Assembly (NCBI RefSeq): GCF_051014445.1
Contig: NW_027488370.1
Location: 868,001-932,000 of the forward strand
Length of the DNA stretch: 64,000 bases
Source of the DNA: Colletes latitarsis
Lineage: Eukaryota > Arthropoda > Insecta > Hymenoptera > Colletidae
Reading direction: 5' to 3'
A model generated the notes under the pieces. The model was not told the origin of the DNA and did not search any database. It was given only the letters and a program-made list of their open reading frames with translations. A program made the translations under genes and the position numbers. Positions 40,481 through 54,300 of this stretch are shown piece after piece. Position 1 is the stretch's first letter; each line of letters starts with the position of its first letter.

Positions 40481-41695
40481 TTAGAGGATAACGCCGGTTT
40501 TGTCTCGGTTAGGTCTGGCATTTGTCCTCATCTGGCTCGTACTTTCTCGTTTTTCCCATACTTGTTGGACAGATCCTGGCCTTTTTCTGCTTTGGATCCC
40601 GTAGTAATGTGGTTCCACACCGAAACAGTCAATTAAACCTGGTTGCGATTAATATTTTAGAGGATAACGCCGGTTATGTTTCGGATAGGTCTGGCATTTG
40701 TCCTCATCTGGCTCGTACTTTCGCGTTTTTCGCATACTTGTTGGCCAGATCCTGGCCTTTTCTGCTGTGGATCCCGTAGTAATGAGAGTCCACACCGAAA
40801 CAGTCAATTAAACTGGTTGCGATTAATATATTAGAGGATAACGCCGGTTTTGTCTCGGTTAGGTCTGGCATTTGTCCTCATCTGGCTCGTACTTTCGCGT
40901 TTTTCGCATACTTGTTGGCCAGATCCTGGCCTTTTTCTGGTTTGGATCCCGTAGTAACGCGGTACCACGCCGAAACAGTCAATTAAACCTGGTTGCGATT
41001 AATATTTTAGAGGATAACGCCGGTTATGTCTCGGGTAGGTCTGGGATTTGTCCTCATCTGGCTCGTACTTTCGGGTTTTTCGCATACTTGTTGGCCATAT
41101 CCTGGCCTTTTTCTGGTTTGGATCCCGTAGTAATGTGGTTCCACACCGAAACAGTCAATTAAACCTGGTTGCGATTAATATTTTAGAGGATAACGCCGGT
41201 TATGTTTCGGATAGGTCTGGCATTTGTCCTCATCTGGCTCGTACTTTCGCGTTTTTCGCATACTTGTTGGCCAGATCCTGGCCTTTTCTGCTGTGGATCC
41301 CGTAGTAATGAGAGTCCACACCGAAACAGTCAATTAAACTGGTTGCGATTAATATATTAGAGGATAACGCCGGTTTTGTCTCGGTTAGGTCTGGCATTTG
41401 TCCTCATCTGGCTCGTACTTTCGCGTTTTTCGCATACTTGTTGGCCAGATCCTGGCCTTTTTCTGGTTTGGATCCCGTAGTAACGCGGTACCACGCCGAA
41501 ACAGTCAATTAAACCTGGTTCGGATTAATATTTTAGAGGATAACGCCGGTTATGTCTCGGTTAGGTCTGGGATTTGTCCTCATCTGGCTCGTACTTTCGC
41601 GTTTTTCGCATACTTGTTGGCCAGATCCTGGCCTTTTTCTGCTGTGGATCCCGTAGTAATGAGAGTCCACACCGAAGCAGTCAATTAAACTGATT
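40481..41695 (+). repeat. Satellite monomers between two duplicated blocks
   Basis: About seven monomers of the CTTTCTCG, GTTATGTTTCGG and CGGGTTTTTCGC types familiar from the 5.6-6.0 kb units. An unusual TTGGCCATATCC is at about 41,092. No non-satellite sequence. Confidence 0.78.
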
Positions 41696-43980
41696 GCGAT
41701 TAATATTTTAGAGGATAACGCCGGTTATGTCTGGGTTAGGTCTGGTATTTGCCCTCATCTGGCACGTACTTTCGCATTATTCGCATACTTGTTGGCTAGA
41801 TCCTGGGCTTTTTCTGGGTTGGATCACGTAGTAATGTGGTTCCACACCGAAACAGTCAATTAAACCTGGTTGCGATTAATATTTTAGAGGATAACGCCGG
41901 TTATGTCTCGGGTAGGTCTGGGATTTGTCCTCATCTGGCTCGTACTTTCGCGTTTTTCGCATACTTGTTGGCCAGATCCTGGCCTTTTTCTGGTTTGGAT
42001 CCCGTAGTAACGCGGTACCACGCCGAAACAGTCAATTATACCTAGTTCGGATTAATATTTTAGAGGATAATGTCGGTTACGTCTCGGTTAGGTCTGGGAT
42101 TTGTCCTCACATGGCTCGTACCTTCGCGTTTTTCGCATACTTGTTGGCCAGATCCTGGGCTTTTTCTGGGTTGGATCACGTAGTAATGTGGTACCACACT
42201 GTCAATAAAATCTGGCTGCGATTAATATTTTAGAGGATAACGCCGGTTATGTCTCGGTTAGGTCTGGCATTTGTCCTCATCTGGCTCGTACTTTCGCGTT
42301 TTTCGCATACTTGTTGGTCAGATCCTGGCCTTTTCTGCTGTGGATCCCGTAGTAATGAGAGTCCACACCGAAGCAGTCAATTAAACTGGTTGCGATTAAT
42401 ATTTTAGAGGATAACGCCGGTTATGTCTCGGATAGGTCTGGCATTTGTCCTCATCTGGCTCGTACTTTTGCGTTTTTCGCATACTTGTTGGCCAGATCCT
42501 GGCCTTTTTCTGGTTTGGATCCCGTAGTAACGCGGTACCACACCGATACAGTCAATTAAACCTGGTTGCGATTAATATTTTAGAGAATAACGCCGGTTAT
42601 GTCTCGGGTAGGTCTGGGATTTGTCCTCATCTGGCTCGTACTTTCGCGTTTCTCGCATACTTGTTGGCCAGATCCTGGCCTTTTTCTGCTTTGGATCACG
42701 TAGTAACGCGGTACCACACCGAAACAGTCAATTAAACCTGGCTGCGATTACTATTTTAGAGGATAACGTCGGTTATGTCTGGGTTTGGTCTGGTATTTGC
42801 AATCATCTTGCTCATACTTTCGCGTTATTCGCATACTTGTTGGCCAGATCCTGGGTTTTTTCTGTTTCCGGTCCCGTAGTAATGAGGTTCCACACGGAAA
42901 CAGTCAATTAAACTGGTTGCGATTAATATTTTAGAGAATAACGCCGGCTACGTCTTGGGTAGGTCTGGGATTTGTCCTCATCTGGCTCGTACTTTCGCGT
43001 TTTTCGCATACTTGTTGGCCAGATCCTTGCTCTTCTCTGGTTTGGATCAGGTAGTAATGTGGTACCACACTGAAACAGTCAATAGAAGCTGGTTTCGCTT
43101 TGTATTTTAGAGGATAACGCTGGTTATGCCTGGGTTAGTTCTGGTATTTGCAATCATCTGGCTCATTCTTTCGCGTTTTTCGCATACTTGTTGGCCAGAT
43201 CCTGGGTTTTTTCTGTTTTGGGTCCCGTAGTAATGAGGTTCCACACCGAAACAGTCAATTAAACTGGTTGCGATTAATATTTTAGAGAATAGCGCCGGCT
43301 ACGTCTCGGGTAGGTCTGGGATTTGTCCTCATCTGGCTCGTACTTTCGCGTTTTTCGCATACTTGTTGGCCAGATCCTGACCCTTCTCTGGTTTGGATCA
43401 CGTAGTAATGTGGTACCACACTGAAACGGTCAATAGAAGCTGGTTTCGCTTTGTATTTTAGAGGATAACGCTGGTTATGCCTGGGTTAGTTCTGGTATTT
43501 GCAATCATCTGGCTCATACTTTCGCGTTTTTCGCATACTTGTTGGCCAGATCCTGGGATTTTTCTGTTTTGGGTCCCGTAGTAATGAGGTTCCACACCGA
43601 AACAGTCAATTAAACTGGTTGCGATTAATATTTTAGAGAATAACGTCGGCTACGTCTCGGGTAGGTCTGGGATTTGTCCTCATCTGGCTCGTACTGTCGC
43701 GTTTTTCGCATACTTGTTGGCCAGATCCTGACCCTTCTCTGGTTTGGATCACGTAGTAATGTGGTACCACACTGAAACAGTCAATAGTAGCTGGTTTCGC
43801 TTTGTATTTTAGAGGATAACGCTGCCTATGCCTGGGTTAGTTCTGGTATTTGCAATCATCTGTCTCATACTTTCGCGGTTTTCGCATACTTGTTGGCCAG
43901 ATCCTGGCCTTTTCTGCTGTGGATCCCGTAGTAATGAGAGTCCACACCGAAACAGTCAATTAAACTGGTTGCGATTAATA
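41696..43980 (+). repeat. Satellite block, second copy of 3,151-bp duplication
   Basis: Same order as 38,545-40,480 with an extra dimer near 43,430-43,780. The dimer itself repeats the CCTGACCC / GGTTATGCC pair. Confidence 0.82.
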
Positions 43981-46073
43981 TTTTAGAGGATAACGCCGGT
44001 TATGTCTCGGGTAGGTCTGGGATTTGTCCTCATCTGGCTCGTACTTTCGGGTTTTTCGCATACTTGTTGGCCAGATCCTGGCCTTTTTCTGGTTTGGATC
44101 CCGTAGTAATGTGGTTCCACACCGAAACAGTCAATTAAACCTGGTTGCGATTAATATTTTAGAGGATAACGCCGGTTATGTCTGGGTTAGGTCTGGTATT
44201 TGCCCTCATCTGGCACGTACTTTCGCATTATTCGCATACTTGATGGCTAGATCCTGGCATTTTTCTGGCTTGGGTCCCGTAGTAATGTGGTTCCACACCG
44301 AAGCAGTCAATTAAACTGGTTGCGATTAATATTTTAGAGGATAACGCCGGTTATGTCTCGGATAGGTCTGGCATTTGTCCTCATCTGGCTCGTACTTTCG
44401 CGTTTTTCGCATACTTGTTGGCCAGATCCTGGCCTTTTTCTGGTTTGGATCCCGTAGTAACGCGGTACCACACCGAAACAGTCAATTAAACCTGGTTGCG
44501 ATTAATATTTTAGAGGATAACGCCGGTTATGTCTCGGGTAGGTCTGGGATTTGTCCTCATCTGGCTCGTACTTTCGCGTTTTTCGCATACTTGTTGGCCA
44601 GATCCTGGCCTTTTTCTGGTTTAGATCCCGTAGTAACGCGGTACCACGCCGAAACAGTCAATTATACCTGGTTCGGATTAATATTTTAGAGGATAATGTC
44701 GGTTACGTCTCGGTTAGGTCTGGGATTTGTCCTCACATGGCTCGTACATTCGCGTTTTTCGCATACTTGTTGGCCAGATCCTGGGCTTTTTCTGGGTTGG
44801 ATCACGTAGTAATGTGGTACCACACTGTCAATAAAATCTGGCTGTGATTAATATTTTAGAGGATAACGCCGGTTATGTCTCGGGTAGGTCTGGGATTTGT
44901 CCTCATCTGGCTCGTACTTTCGCGTTTTTCGCATACTTGTTGGCCAGATCCTGGCCTTTTTCTGGTTTGGATCCCGTAGTAACGCGGTACCACGCCGAAA
45001 CAGTCAATTATACCTGGTTCGGATTAATATTTTAGAGGATAATGTCGGTTACGTCTCGGTTAGGTCTGGCATTTGTCCTCATCTGGCTCGTACTTTCGCG
45101 TTTTTCGCATACTTGTTGGTCAGATCCTGGCCTTTTCTGCTGTGGATCCCGTAGTAATGAGAGTCCACACCGAAGCAGTCAATTAAACTGGTTGCGATTA
45201 ATATTTTAGAGGATAACGCCGGTTATGTCTCGGATAGGTCTGGCATTTGTCCTCATCTGGCTCGTACTTTTGCGTTATTCGCATACTTGTTGGCCAGATC
45301 CTGGCCTTTTTCTGGTTTGGATCCCGTAGTAACGCGGTACCACACCGAAACTGTCAATTAAACCTGGTTGCGATTAATATTTTAGAGAATAACGCCGGTT
45401 ATGTCTCGGGTAGGTCTGGGATTTGTCCTCATCTGGCTCGTACTTTCGCGTTTTTCGCATACTTGTTGGCCAGATCCTGGCCTTTTTCTGCTTTGGATCA
45501 CGTAGTAACGCGGTACCACACCGAAACAGTCAATTAAACCTGGCTGCGATTACTATTTTAGAGGATAACGTCGGTTATGTCTGGGTTTGGTCTGGTATTT
45601 GCAATCATCTGGCTCATACTTTCGCGTTATTCGCATACTTGTTGGCCAGATCCTGGGTTTTTTCTGTTTCCGGTCCCGTAGTAATGAGGTTCCACACGGA
45701 AACAGTCAATTAAACTGGTTGCGATTAATATTTTAGAGAATAACGCCGGCTACGTCTCGGGTAGGTCTGGGATTTGTCCTCATCTGGCTCGTACTTTCGG
45801 GTTTTTCGCATACTTGTTGGCCAGATCCTGGCCTTTTTCTGGTTTGGATCCCGTAGTAACGCGGTACCACACCGAAACAGTCAATTAAACCTGGTTGCGA
45901 TTAATATTTTAGAGGATAACGCCGGTTATGTCTGGGTTAGGTCTGGTATTTGCCCTCACCTGGCACGTACTTTCGCATTATTCGCATACTTGTTGGCTAG
46001 ATCCTGGCCTTTTTCTGGTTTGGATCACGTAGTAACGCGGTACCACACCGAAACAGTCAATAAAACCAGATTC
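43981..46073 (+). repeat. Satellite region with a 346-bp dimer duplication
   Basis: 44,551 onward repeats at 44,897 at an offset of 346 bp: one ~176-bp monomer plus one ~170-bp short monomer (ACTGTCAATAAAA at 44,824). 45,774-46,073 matches 37,555-37,854 at an offset of 8,219 bp, leading into the same cassette. Confidence 0.78.
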
Positions 46074-46555
46074 GGATTAATATTTTAGAGGATAACGCCG
46101 GTTATGTCTCGGTTAGATCTGGGATTTGTCCTCATCTGGCTCGTACTTTCGCGTTTTTCGCATACTTGTTGGCCAGATCCTGGGCTTTTTCTGGGTTGGA
46201 TCACGTAGTAATGTGGTACCGCACTGTCAATAAAAGCTGGTTCCGATTAATAGTTTAGAGGATAACGCCGGTTATGTCTGGGTTAAGTCTGGTATTTGCC
46301 CTCGTCTGGCTCGTACTTTCGCATTTTTCGCATTGTTGTTGGCCAGATCCTGGCCATTTTCAGGTTTGGATCACGTAGTAACACGGTACCACACCGAAAC
46401 AGTCAATTATACCTGGTTCGGATTAATATTTTAGAGGATAATGTCGGTTACGTCTCGGCTAGGTCTGGGATTTGTCCTCACATGGCTCGTACATTCGCGT
46501 TTTTCGCATACTTGTTGGCCAGATCCTGGGCTTTTTCTGGGTTGGATCACGTAGT
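46074..46555 (+). repeat. Cassette copy 5 (truncated)
   Basis: Matches window positions 1 to about 482 at an offset of 46,073 (marker CGATTAATAG at 46,244). It stops early: after GGGTTGGATCACGTAG it continues as AACGCGGTACC, not AATGTGGTACC, and so lacks the second short monomer. Confidence 0.8.
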
Positions 46556-48700
46556 AACGCGGTACCACGCCGAAACAGTCAATTAAACCTGGTTCGGATT
46601 AATATTTTAGAGGATAACGCCGGTTATGTCTCGGTTAGGTCTGGGATTTGTCCTCATCTGGCTCGTACTTTCGCGTTTTTCGCATACTTGTTGGCCAGAT
46701 CCTGGCCTTTTTCTGCTGTGGATCCCGTAGTAATGAGAGTCCACACCGAAGCAGTCAATTAAACTGATTGCGATTAATATCTTAGAGGATAACGCCGGTT
46801 ATGTCTCGGATAGGTCTGGCATTTGTCCTCATCTGCTTCGTACTTTTGCGTTTTTCGCATACCTGTTGGCCAGATCCTGGCCTTTTTCTGGTTTGGATCC
46901 CGTAGTAACGCGGTACCACACCGAAACAGTCAATTAAACCTGGTTGCGATTAATATTTTAGAGGATAACGCCGGTTATGTCTCGGGTAGGTCTGGGAATT
47001 GTCCTCATCTGGCTCGTACTTTCGCGTTTTTCGCATACTTGTTGGCCAGATCCTGGCCTTTTTCTGGTTTGGATCCCGTAGTAATGTGGTTCCACACCGA
47101 AACAGTCAATTAAACCTGGTTGCGATTAAGATTTTAGAGGATAACGCCGGTTATGTCTGGGTTAGGTCTGGTATTTGCCCTCATCTGGCACGTACTTTCG
47201 CATTATTCGCATACTTGTTGGCTAGATCCTGGCCTTTTTCTGGCTTGGGTCCCGTAGTAATGTGGTTCCACACCGAAGCAGTCAATTAAACTGGTTGCGA
47301 TTAATATTTTAGAGGATAACGCCGGTTATGTCTCGGATAGGTCTGGCATTTGTCTTCATCTGGCTCGTACTTTCGCGTTTCTCGCATACTTGTTGGCCAG
47401 ATCCTGGCCTTTTTCTGGTTTGGATCCCGTAGTAATGCGGTACCACACCGAAACAGTCAATTAAACCTGGTTGCGATTAATATTTTAGAGGATAACGCCG
47501 GTTATGTCTGGGTTTGGTCTGGTATTTGCCCTCATCTGGCACGTACTTTCGCATTATTCGCATACTTGTTGGCTAGATCCTGGCCTTTTTCTGGTTTGGA
47601 TCACGTAGTAACGCGGCACCACACCGAAACAGTCAATAAAACCAGGTTCGGATTAATATTTTAGAGGATAACGCCGGTTATGTCTCGGTTAGATCTGGGA
47701 TTTGTCCTCATCTGGCTCGTACTTTCGCGTTTTTCGCATACTTGTTGGCCAGATCCTGGCCTTTTTCTGGTTTGGATCACGTAGTAATGTGGTACCACAC
47801 TGAAACAGTCAATAGAAGCTGGTTCCGCTTAGTATTTTAGAGGATAACGCTGGTTATGTCTGGATTAGTTCTGGTATTTGCAATCAACTGGCTCATACAT
47901 TCGCGTTTTTCGCATACTTGTTGGCCAGATCCTGGGCTTTTTCTGGTTTGGATCACGTAGTATTGTGGTACCACACCGAAACAGTCAATTAAACCTGGTT
48001 GCGATTAATATTTTAGAGGATAACGCCGGTTATGTCTGGGTTAGGTCTGGCATTTGCCCTCATCTGGCACGTACTTTCGCATTATTCGTATACTTGTTGG
48101 CCAGATCCTGGGCTTTCTCTGGTTTGGATCACGTAGTAACGCGGTACCTCACCGAAACTGTCAATTAAACCTGGTTGCGATTACTATTTTGGAGGATAAC
48201 GTCGGTTATGTCTGTGTTTGGTCTGGTATTTGCAATCATCTGGCTCATTCTTTTGCGTTTTTCGCATAATTGTTGGCCAGATCCTGGGTTTTTTCTGTTT
48301 TGGATCCCGTAGTAATGAGGTTCCACACCGAAACAGTCAATTAAACTGGTTGCGATTAATATTTTAGAGAATAACGCCGGTTATGTCTCGGGTAGGTCTG
48401 GGATTTGTCCTCATCTGGCTCGTACTTTCGCGTTTTTCGCATACTTGTTGGCCAGATCCTGGCCTTTTTCTGCTTTGGATCACGTTGTAACGCGGTACCA
48501 CACCGAAACAGTCAATTAAACCTGGTTGCGATTACTATTTTAGAGGATAACGTCGGTTATGTCTGGGTTTGGTCTGGTATTTGCAATCATCTGGCTCATA
48601 CTTTCGCGTTTTTCGCATACTTGTTGGCCAGATCCTGGCCTTTTTCTGGTTTGGATCCCGTACTAATGTGGTTCCACACCGAAACAGTCAATTAAACCTG
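46556..48700 (+). repeat. Satellite region reusing blocks from 16-30 kb
   Basis: About 46,580-47,640 matches about 29,060-30,100 at an offset of 17,516 bp (46,823 with 29,307; 47,350 with 29,834). About 47,810-48,300 matches about 21,873-22,360 at an offset of 25,937 bp. It is a patchwork of segments from elsewhere in the array. Confidence 0.78.
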
Positions 48701-51349
48701 GTTGCGATTAATATTTTAGAGGATATCGCCGGTTATGTTTCGGATAGGTCTGGCATTTGTCCTCATCTGGCTCGTACTTTCGCGTTTTTCGCATACTTGT
48801 TGGCCAGATCCTGGGTTTTTTCTGGCTTGGACCACGTAGTAAGGCGGTACCACACCGAAACAGTCAATTAAACCTGGTTGCGATTAATATCTTAGAGGAT
48901 AACGCTGGTTATGTCTCGGTTAGGTCTAGCATTTGTCCTCATCCGGCTCGTACATTCGCGTTTTTCGCATACTTGTTGGCCAGATCCTGGCTTTTTCTGC
49001 TTTGGATCCTGTAGTAATGAGAGCCCACACCGAAACAGTCAATTAAACTGGCTGCGATTAATATTTTAGAGGAAAATGCCGGTTATGTCTGGGTTAGGTC
49101 TGGTATTTGCCCTCATCTGGCACGTACTTTCGCATTATTCGCATACTTGTTGGTCAGATCCTGGCCTTTTTCTGGTTTGGATCACGTAGTAATGCGATAC
49201 CACACCGAAACAGTCTATTAAACCTGGTTGCGATTACTATTTTGGAGGATAACGTCGGTTATGTCTGGGTTTGGTCTGGTATTTGCCCTCATCTGGCTCT
49301 CACTTTCGCGTTTTTCGCATTGTTGTTGGCCAGATCCTGGCCTTTTTCAGGTTTGGATCACGTAGTAACGCGGTACCACACCGGAACAGTCAATTAAACC
49401 TGTTTGCGATTAATATTTTAGAGGATATCGCCGGTTATGTCTGGGTTAGGTCTGGGATTTGCCCTCATCTGGCTCGTACTTTCGCATTAATCGCATACTT
49501 GTTGGCCAGATCCTGGCCTTCTTCTCGCTTGGACCACGCAGTAATGTGGTTCCACACTGAAACAGCCAATTAAACGTGGTTCTGATTAGTATTTTAGAGG
49601 ATAATGCCGGTAATGTCTCGGTTTGGTCTGGTATTTGCTCTCATCTGGCTCATACTGTCGCGTTTTTCGCATACTTGTTGGCCAGATCCTGGGTTTTTTC
49701 TGATTTGGATCTCGTAGTAATGAGGTTCCACATCGGAACAGTCAATTAAACTGGTTGCGATTAATATTTTAGAGGATAACGCGGGTTATGTCCCGGTTAG
49801 GTCTAGGATTTGCCGTCATCTGTCTCGTACTTTCGCGTTTTTCGCATACTTGTTGGACAGATCCTGCGTTTTATCTGGTTTGGACCCCGTAGTAATGTGG
49901 TTCCACACCGAAACAGTCAATTAAACTGGTTGCGATAAATATTTTAGAGGATAACGCCGGTTATGTCTCGGTTAGGTCTGGTATCTGCCCTCATCTGGCT
50001 CGTACTTTCGCATTTTTCGCATACTTGTTGGCCAGATCTTGGCCTTTTTCTGGTTTGTACCACGTAGTAAAGTGGTACCACACAGAAGCAGTCAATTAAA
50101 CCTAGGTCCGATTAATATTTTAGAGGATAACGCGGGTTATGTCTGGGTTAGTTCTGGTATTTGCAATCATCTGGCTCATACTTTCGCGTTTTTCGCATAC
50201 TTGTTGGCCAGATCCTGGGTTTTTTCTGTTTTGGATCCCGTAGTAATGAGAGTCCACACCGAAACAGTCAATTAAACTGGTTGCGATTAATATTTTACAG
50301 GATAACGCCGGTTATTTCTCGGTTAAGTCTGGGATTTGCCCTCATCTGTCTCGTACTTTCGCACTTTTCGCATACGTGTTGGCCTGATCCTGGCCTTGTT
50401 CTGGTTTGGATCACGTAATAATGTGGTACCACACTGAAACAGTCAATAGAAGCTGGATCCCATTAGTATTTTAGAGGATAACGCTGGTTATGTCTGGGTT
50501 AGTTACGGATTTGCACTCATCTGGCTCATACTTTCGCATTTTTCGCATACTTGTTGGCCAGATCCTGGCCTTCTTCTGGCTTGGACCACGCAGAAATGTG
50601 GTGCCACACTGAAACAGCCAATTAAACCTGGTTCCGATTAGTATTTTAGAGGATAACGCCGGTAATGTCTCGGTTTGGTCTGGTATTTGCTCTCATCTGG
50701 CTCGTTCTTTCGCATTTTTCGCATACTTGTTGGCCAGGTCCCGACCTTTTTCTGGCTTGGACCACGTAGTAAAGTGGTACCACACAGAAACAGTCAATTA
50801 AACCTGGGTCCGATTAATATTTTAGAGGATAACGCGGGTTATGTCTGTGTTAGGTCTGGTATTTGCCCTTGTCTGGCTCGTACTTTCGCGTTTTTCGCAT
50901 ATATGTTGGCCAGATCCTGGCCTTTTTCTTTTTTGGATCACTTAGTAATGTGGTACCACACTGAAACAGTCAATAGAAGCTGGTTCCGATTAGTATCTTA
51001 GAGGATAACGCTGGTTATGTCTCGGTTAGGACTGGTATTTGGCCTCATCTGGCTCGTACTTTCGCGTTTTTCGCATACTTGTTGGCCAGTTCCTGGCCTT
51101 TTTCTGGTTTGGATTACGTAGTAATGTGGCACCACACTGATACAGTCAATAGAAGCTGGTTCCGATTAGTATTTTAGAGGATAACGCTGGTTATATCTGG
51201 GTTAGTTCTGGTATTTGCAATCATCTGGCTCCTACATACGCGTTTTTCGCATACTTGTTGGCCAAATCCTGGGATTTTTCAGGTTTTGATCCCGTAGGAA
51301 TGTGGATCCACACCGAAACGGTCAATTAAGCCCGGCTGCGATTAATATT
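48701..51349 (+). repeat. Transition into a divergent satellite subfamily
   Basis: From about 48,826 the monomers begin to carry GCTTGGACCACG, GGTCTAGGATTTGCCGTC and other changes I did not see to the left. Neighbours differ from one another more than elsewhere. One six-monomer relationship is visible: 49,490-49,640 and 50,540-50,690 at an offset of 1,052 bp (TTGGACCACGCAG at 49,530 and 50,582). Still satellite throughout. Confidence 0.75.
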
Positions 51350-54300
51350 TTATAGGATAACGCCGGTGATGTCAGGGTTAGGTCTGGTATTTTCCCTCAT
51401 CTGGCTCGTACTTTCGCATTTTTCGCATACTTGTCGGCCAGATCTTGGGTTTTTTGTGGATTGGATCCCGTCGTAATGTGGTTCCACACCGAAACAGACA
51501 ATTAAACCTGGTTGCGATTAATATTTTAGAGGATAACGCCGGTTATGTCTAGGTTAGGTCTGGTATTTGCCCTCATCTGGCTCGTACTTTCGCATTTTTC
51601 GCTTACTTGTTGGCCTGATCCTAGACTTTTTATGGTTTGGATCACGTAGTAATGTGGTACCACACTGAAACAGTCAATAGAAGCTGGATCCGATTAGTAT
51701 CTTAGAGGATAACGCTGGTTATATCTCGGTCAGGTCTGGGATTTGCCCTCATCTGACTCGTACTTTCGCACTTTTCGCATACTTGTTGGCCAGATCCTGG
51801 GCTTTCTCTGGTTTGGATCACGTAGTAATGTGGTACCACACTGTCAATAAAAGCTGGTTCCGCTTGGTATTTGTGGGGATAACGCCGGTTATGTCTCGGT
51901 TAGGTCTGGGATTTGCCCTCATCTGACACGTACTTTCGCACTTTTCGCATAGTTGTTGGCCAGATCCTGGCCTTGTTCTGGTTTGGATCACGTAGTAATG
52001 TGGTACCACACTGAAACAGTCAATAGAAGCTGGATCCGATTAGTATTTTAGAGGATAACGCTGGTTATGTCTGGGTTAGTTCTGGTATTTGCAATCATCT
52101 GGCTCATACTTTCGCGTCTTTCGCATACTTGTTGGCCAGATCCTGCGTTTTATCTGGTTTGGGTCCCGCAGTAATGAGGTTCCACACCGAAGCAGTCAAT
52201 TAAACCTGTTTGCGACTAATATTTTAGAGGATATCGCCGGGAATGTCTGGGTTAGGTCTAGGATTTGCCGTCATCTGTCTCGTACTTTCGCGTATTTCGC
52301 ATACTTGTTTGCCAGAACCTGGCCTATTTCTGGCTTGGACCAAGTAGTAATGTGGGACCACACTGAAACAGTCAATTAAACCTGATTGCGATTAGTATTT
52401 TAGAGGATAACGCCGGTTATGTCTCGGTTAGGTCTAGGATTTGCCGTCATCTGTCTCGTACTTTCGCGTATTTCGCATACTTGTTGGCCAGATCCTGGGT
52501 TTTTTCGGGTTTGGATCAAGTAGTAATGTTGGACCACATTGAAACAGTTAATTAAACCTGGTTGCGATTAATATTTTAGAGGATAACGCTGGTCATTTCT
52601 CGGTTAGGTCTGGGATTTGCCCCATCTGGCTCGTACTTTCGCATTTTTCGCAAACTTGTTGGCCAGATCCTGGCCTTTTTCTGGCTTGGACCAAGTAGTA
52701 AAGTGGGACCACACTGAAACAGTCAATTAAACCTGGTTGCGAATAGTATTTTAGAGGATAACGCCTGTTATGTCTCGGTTAGGTCTAGGATTTGCCGTCA
52801 TCTGTCTCGTACTTTCGCGTATTTCGCATACTTGTTTGCCAGAACCTGGCCTATTTCTGATATGGATCCCGTAGTAATGTGGTACCACACTGAAACAGTC
52901 AATAAAAGCTGGTTCCGATTAGTATTTTAGAGGATAACGGTGGTTATGTCTGTGTTAGTTCTGGTATTTGCAATCATCTGGGTCATACTTTCGCGTTTAT
53001 CGTACACTTGTTGGCCAGATCCTGGCCCTTTTCTGGTTTGGATCACGTAGTAATGTGGTACCACACTGAAGCAGTCAATAGAAGCTGGTTGCGATAAGTA
53101 TTTTAGAGGATATCGCTGGTTATGTCTGGGTTAGTTCTGGTATTTGCTATCATCTGGCATATACTTTCTTTTTTTTCGCAAACTTGTTGGACAGATCCTG
53201 GTCTTTTTCTGGCTTGGACCAAGTAGTAATGTGGGACCACATTGAAACTGTCAATTAAACCTGGTTGCGATTAGTATTTTAGAGGATAACGCCGGTTATG
53301 TCTCGCTTAGGTCTAGGATTTGCCGTCATCTGTCTCGGACTTTCGCGTATTTCGCATACTTGTTGGCCAGATCCTGGCCAATTTCTGGTTTGGATTACGT
53401 AGTAATGTGGCACCACACTGAAACAGTCAATAAAAGCTGGTTCCGATTAGTATTTTAGAGGATAACGGTGGTTATGTCTGTGTTAGTTCTGGTATTTGCA
53501 ACCATCTGGGTCATACTTTCGCGTTTATCGTACACTTGTTGGCCAGATCCTGGCCCTTTTCTGGTTTGGATCACGTAGTAATGTGGTACCACACTGAAGC
53601 AGTCAATGGAAGCTGGTTGCGATAAGTATTTTAGAGGATATCGCTGGTTATGTCTGGGTTAGTTCTGGTATTTGCTATCATCTGGCATATACTTTCGCGT
53701 TTTTCGCAAACTTGTTGGACAGATCCTGGTCTTTTTCTGGCTTGGACCAAGTAGTAATGTGGGACCACATTGAAACTGTCAATTAAACCTGGTTGCGATT
53801 AGTATTTTAGAGGATAACGCCGGTTATGTCTCGGTTAGGTCTAGGATTTGCCGTCATCTGTCTCGGACTTTCGCGTATTTCGCATACTTGTTGGCCAGAT
53901 CCTGGCCGATTTCTGGTTTGGATTACGTAGTAATGTGGCACCACACTGAAACAGTCAATAGAAGCTGGTTCCTATTAGTATTTTAGAGGATAACGCTGGT
54001 TATATCTGGGTTAGTTCTGGTATTTGCAATCATCTGGCTCATACTTTCGCGTTTTTCGTACATTTGTTGGCCAGATCCTGGCCCTTTTCTTGTTTGGATC
54101 ACGTAGTAATGTGGTACCACACTGAAACAGTCAATAGAAGCTGGTTGCGATATGTATTTTAGAGGATATCGCTGATATGCCTGGGTTAGTTCTGGTATTT
54201 GCTATCATCTGGCATATACTTTCGCGTTTTTCGCATACTTGTTGGCCAGACCCTGGGTTTTTTCTGGTTTGTATCCCGTAGTAATGAGGTTCCACACCGA

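Noticed and set aside
54165..54185. Small monomer irregularities such as ATCGCTGATATGCC (54,170 and 60,845) or TTGTTGGCAGATCC (57,585 and 63,905)
   Set aside because: Small deletions shared by both large copies of the divergent unit. They are inherited variants, useful only as alignment markers, not separate features.
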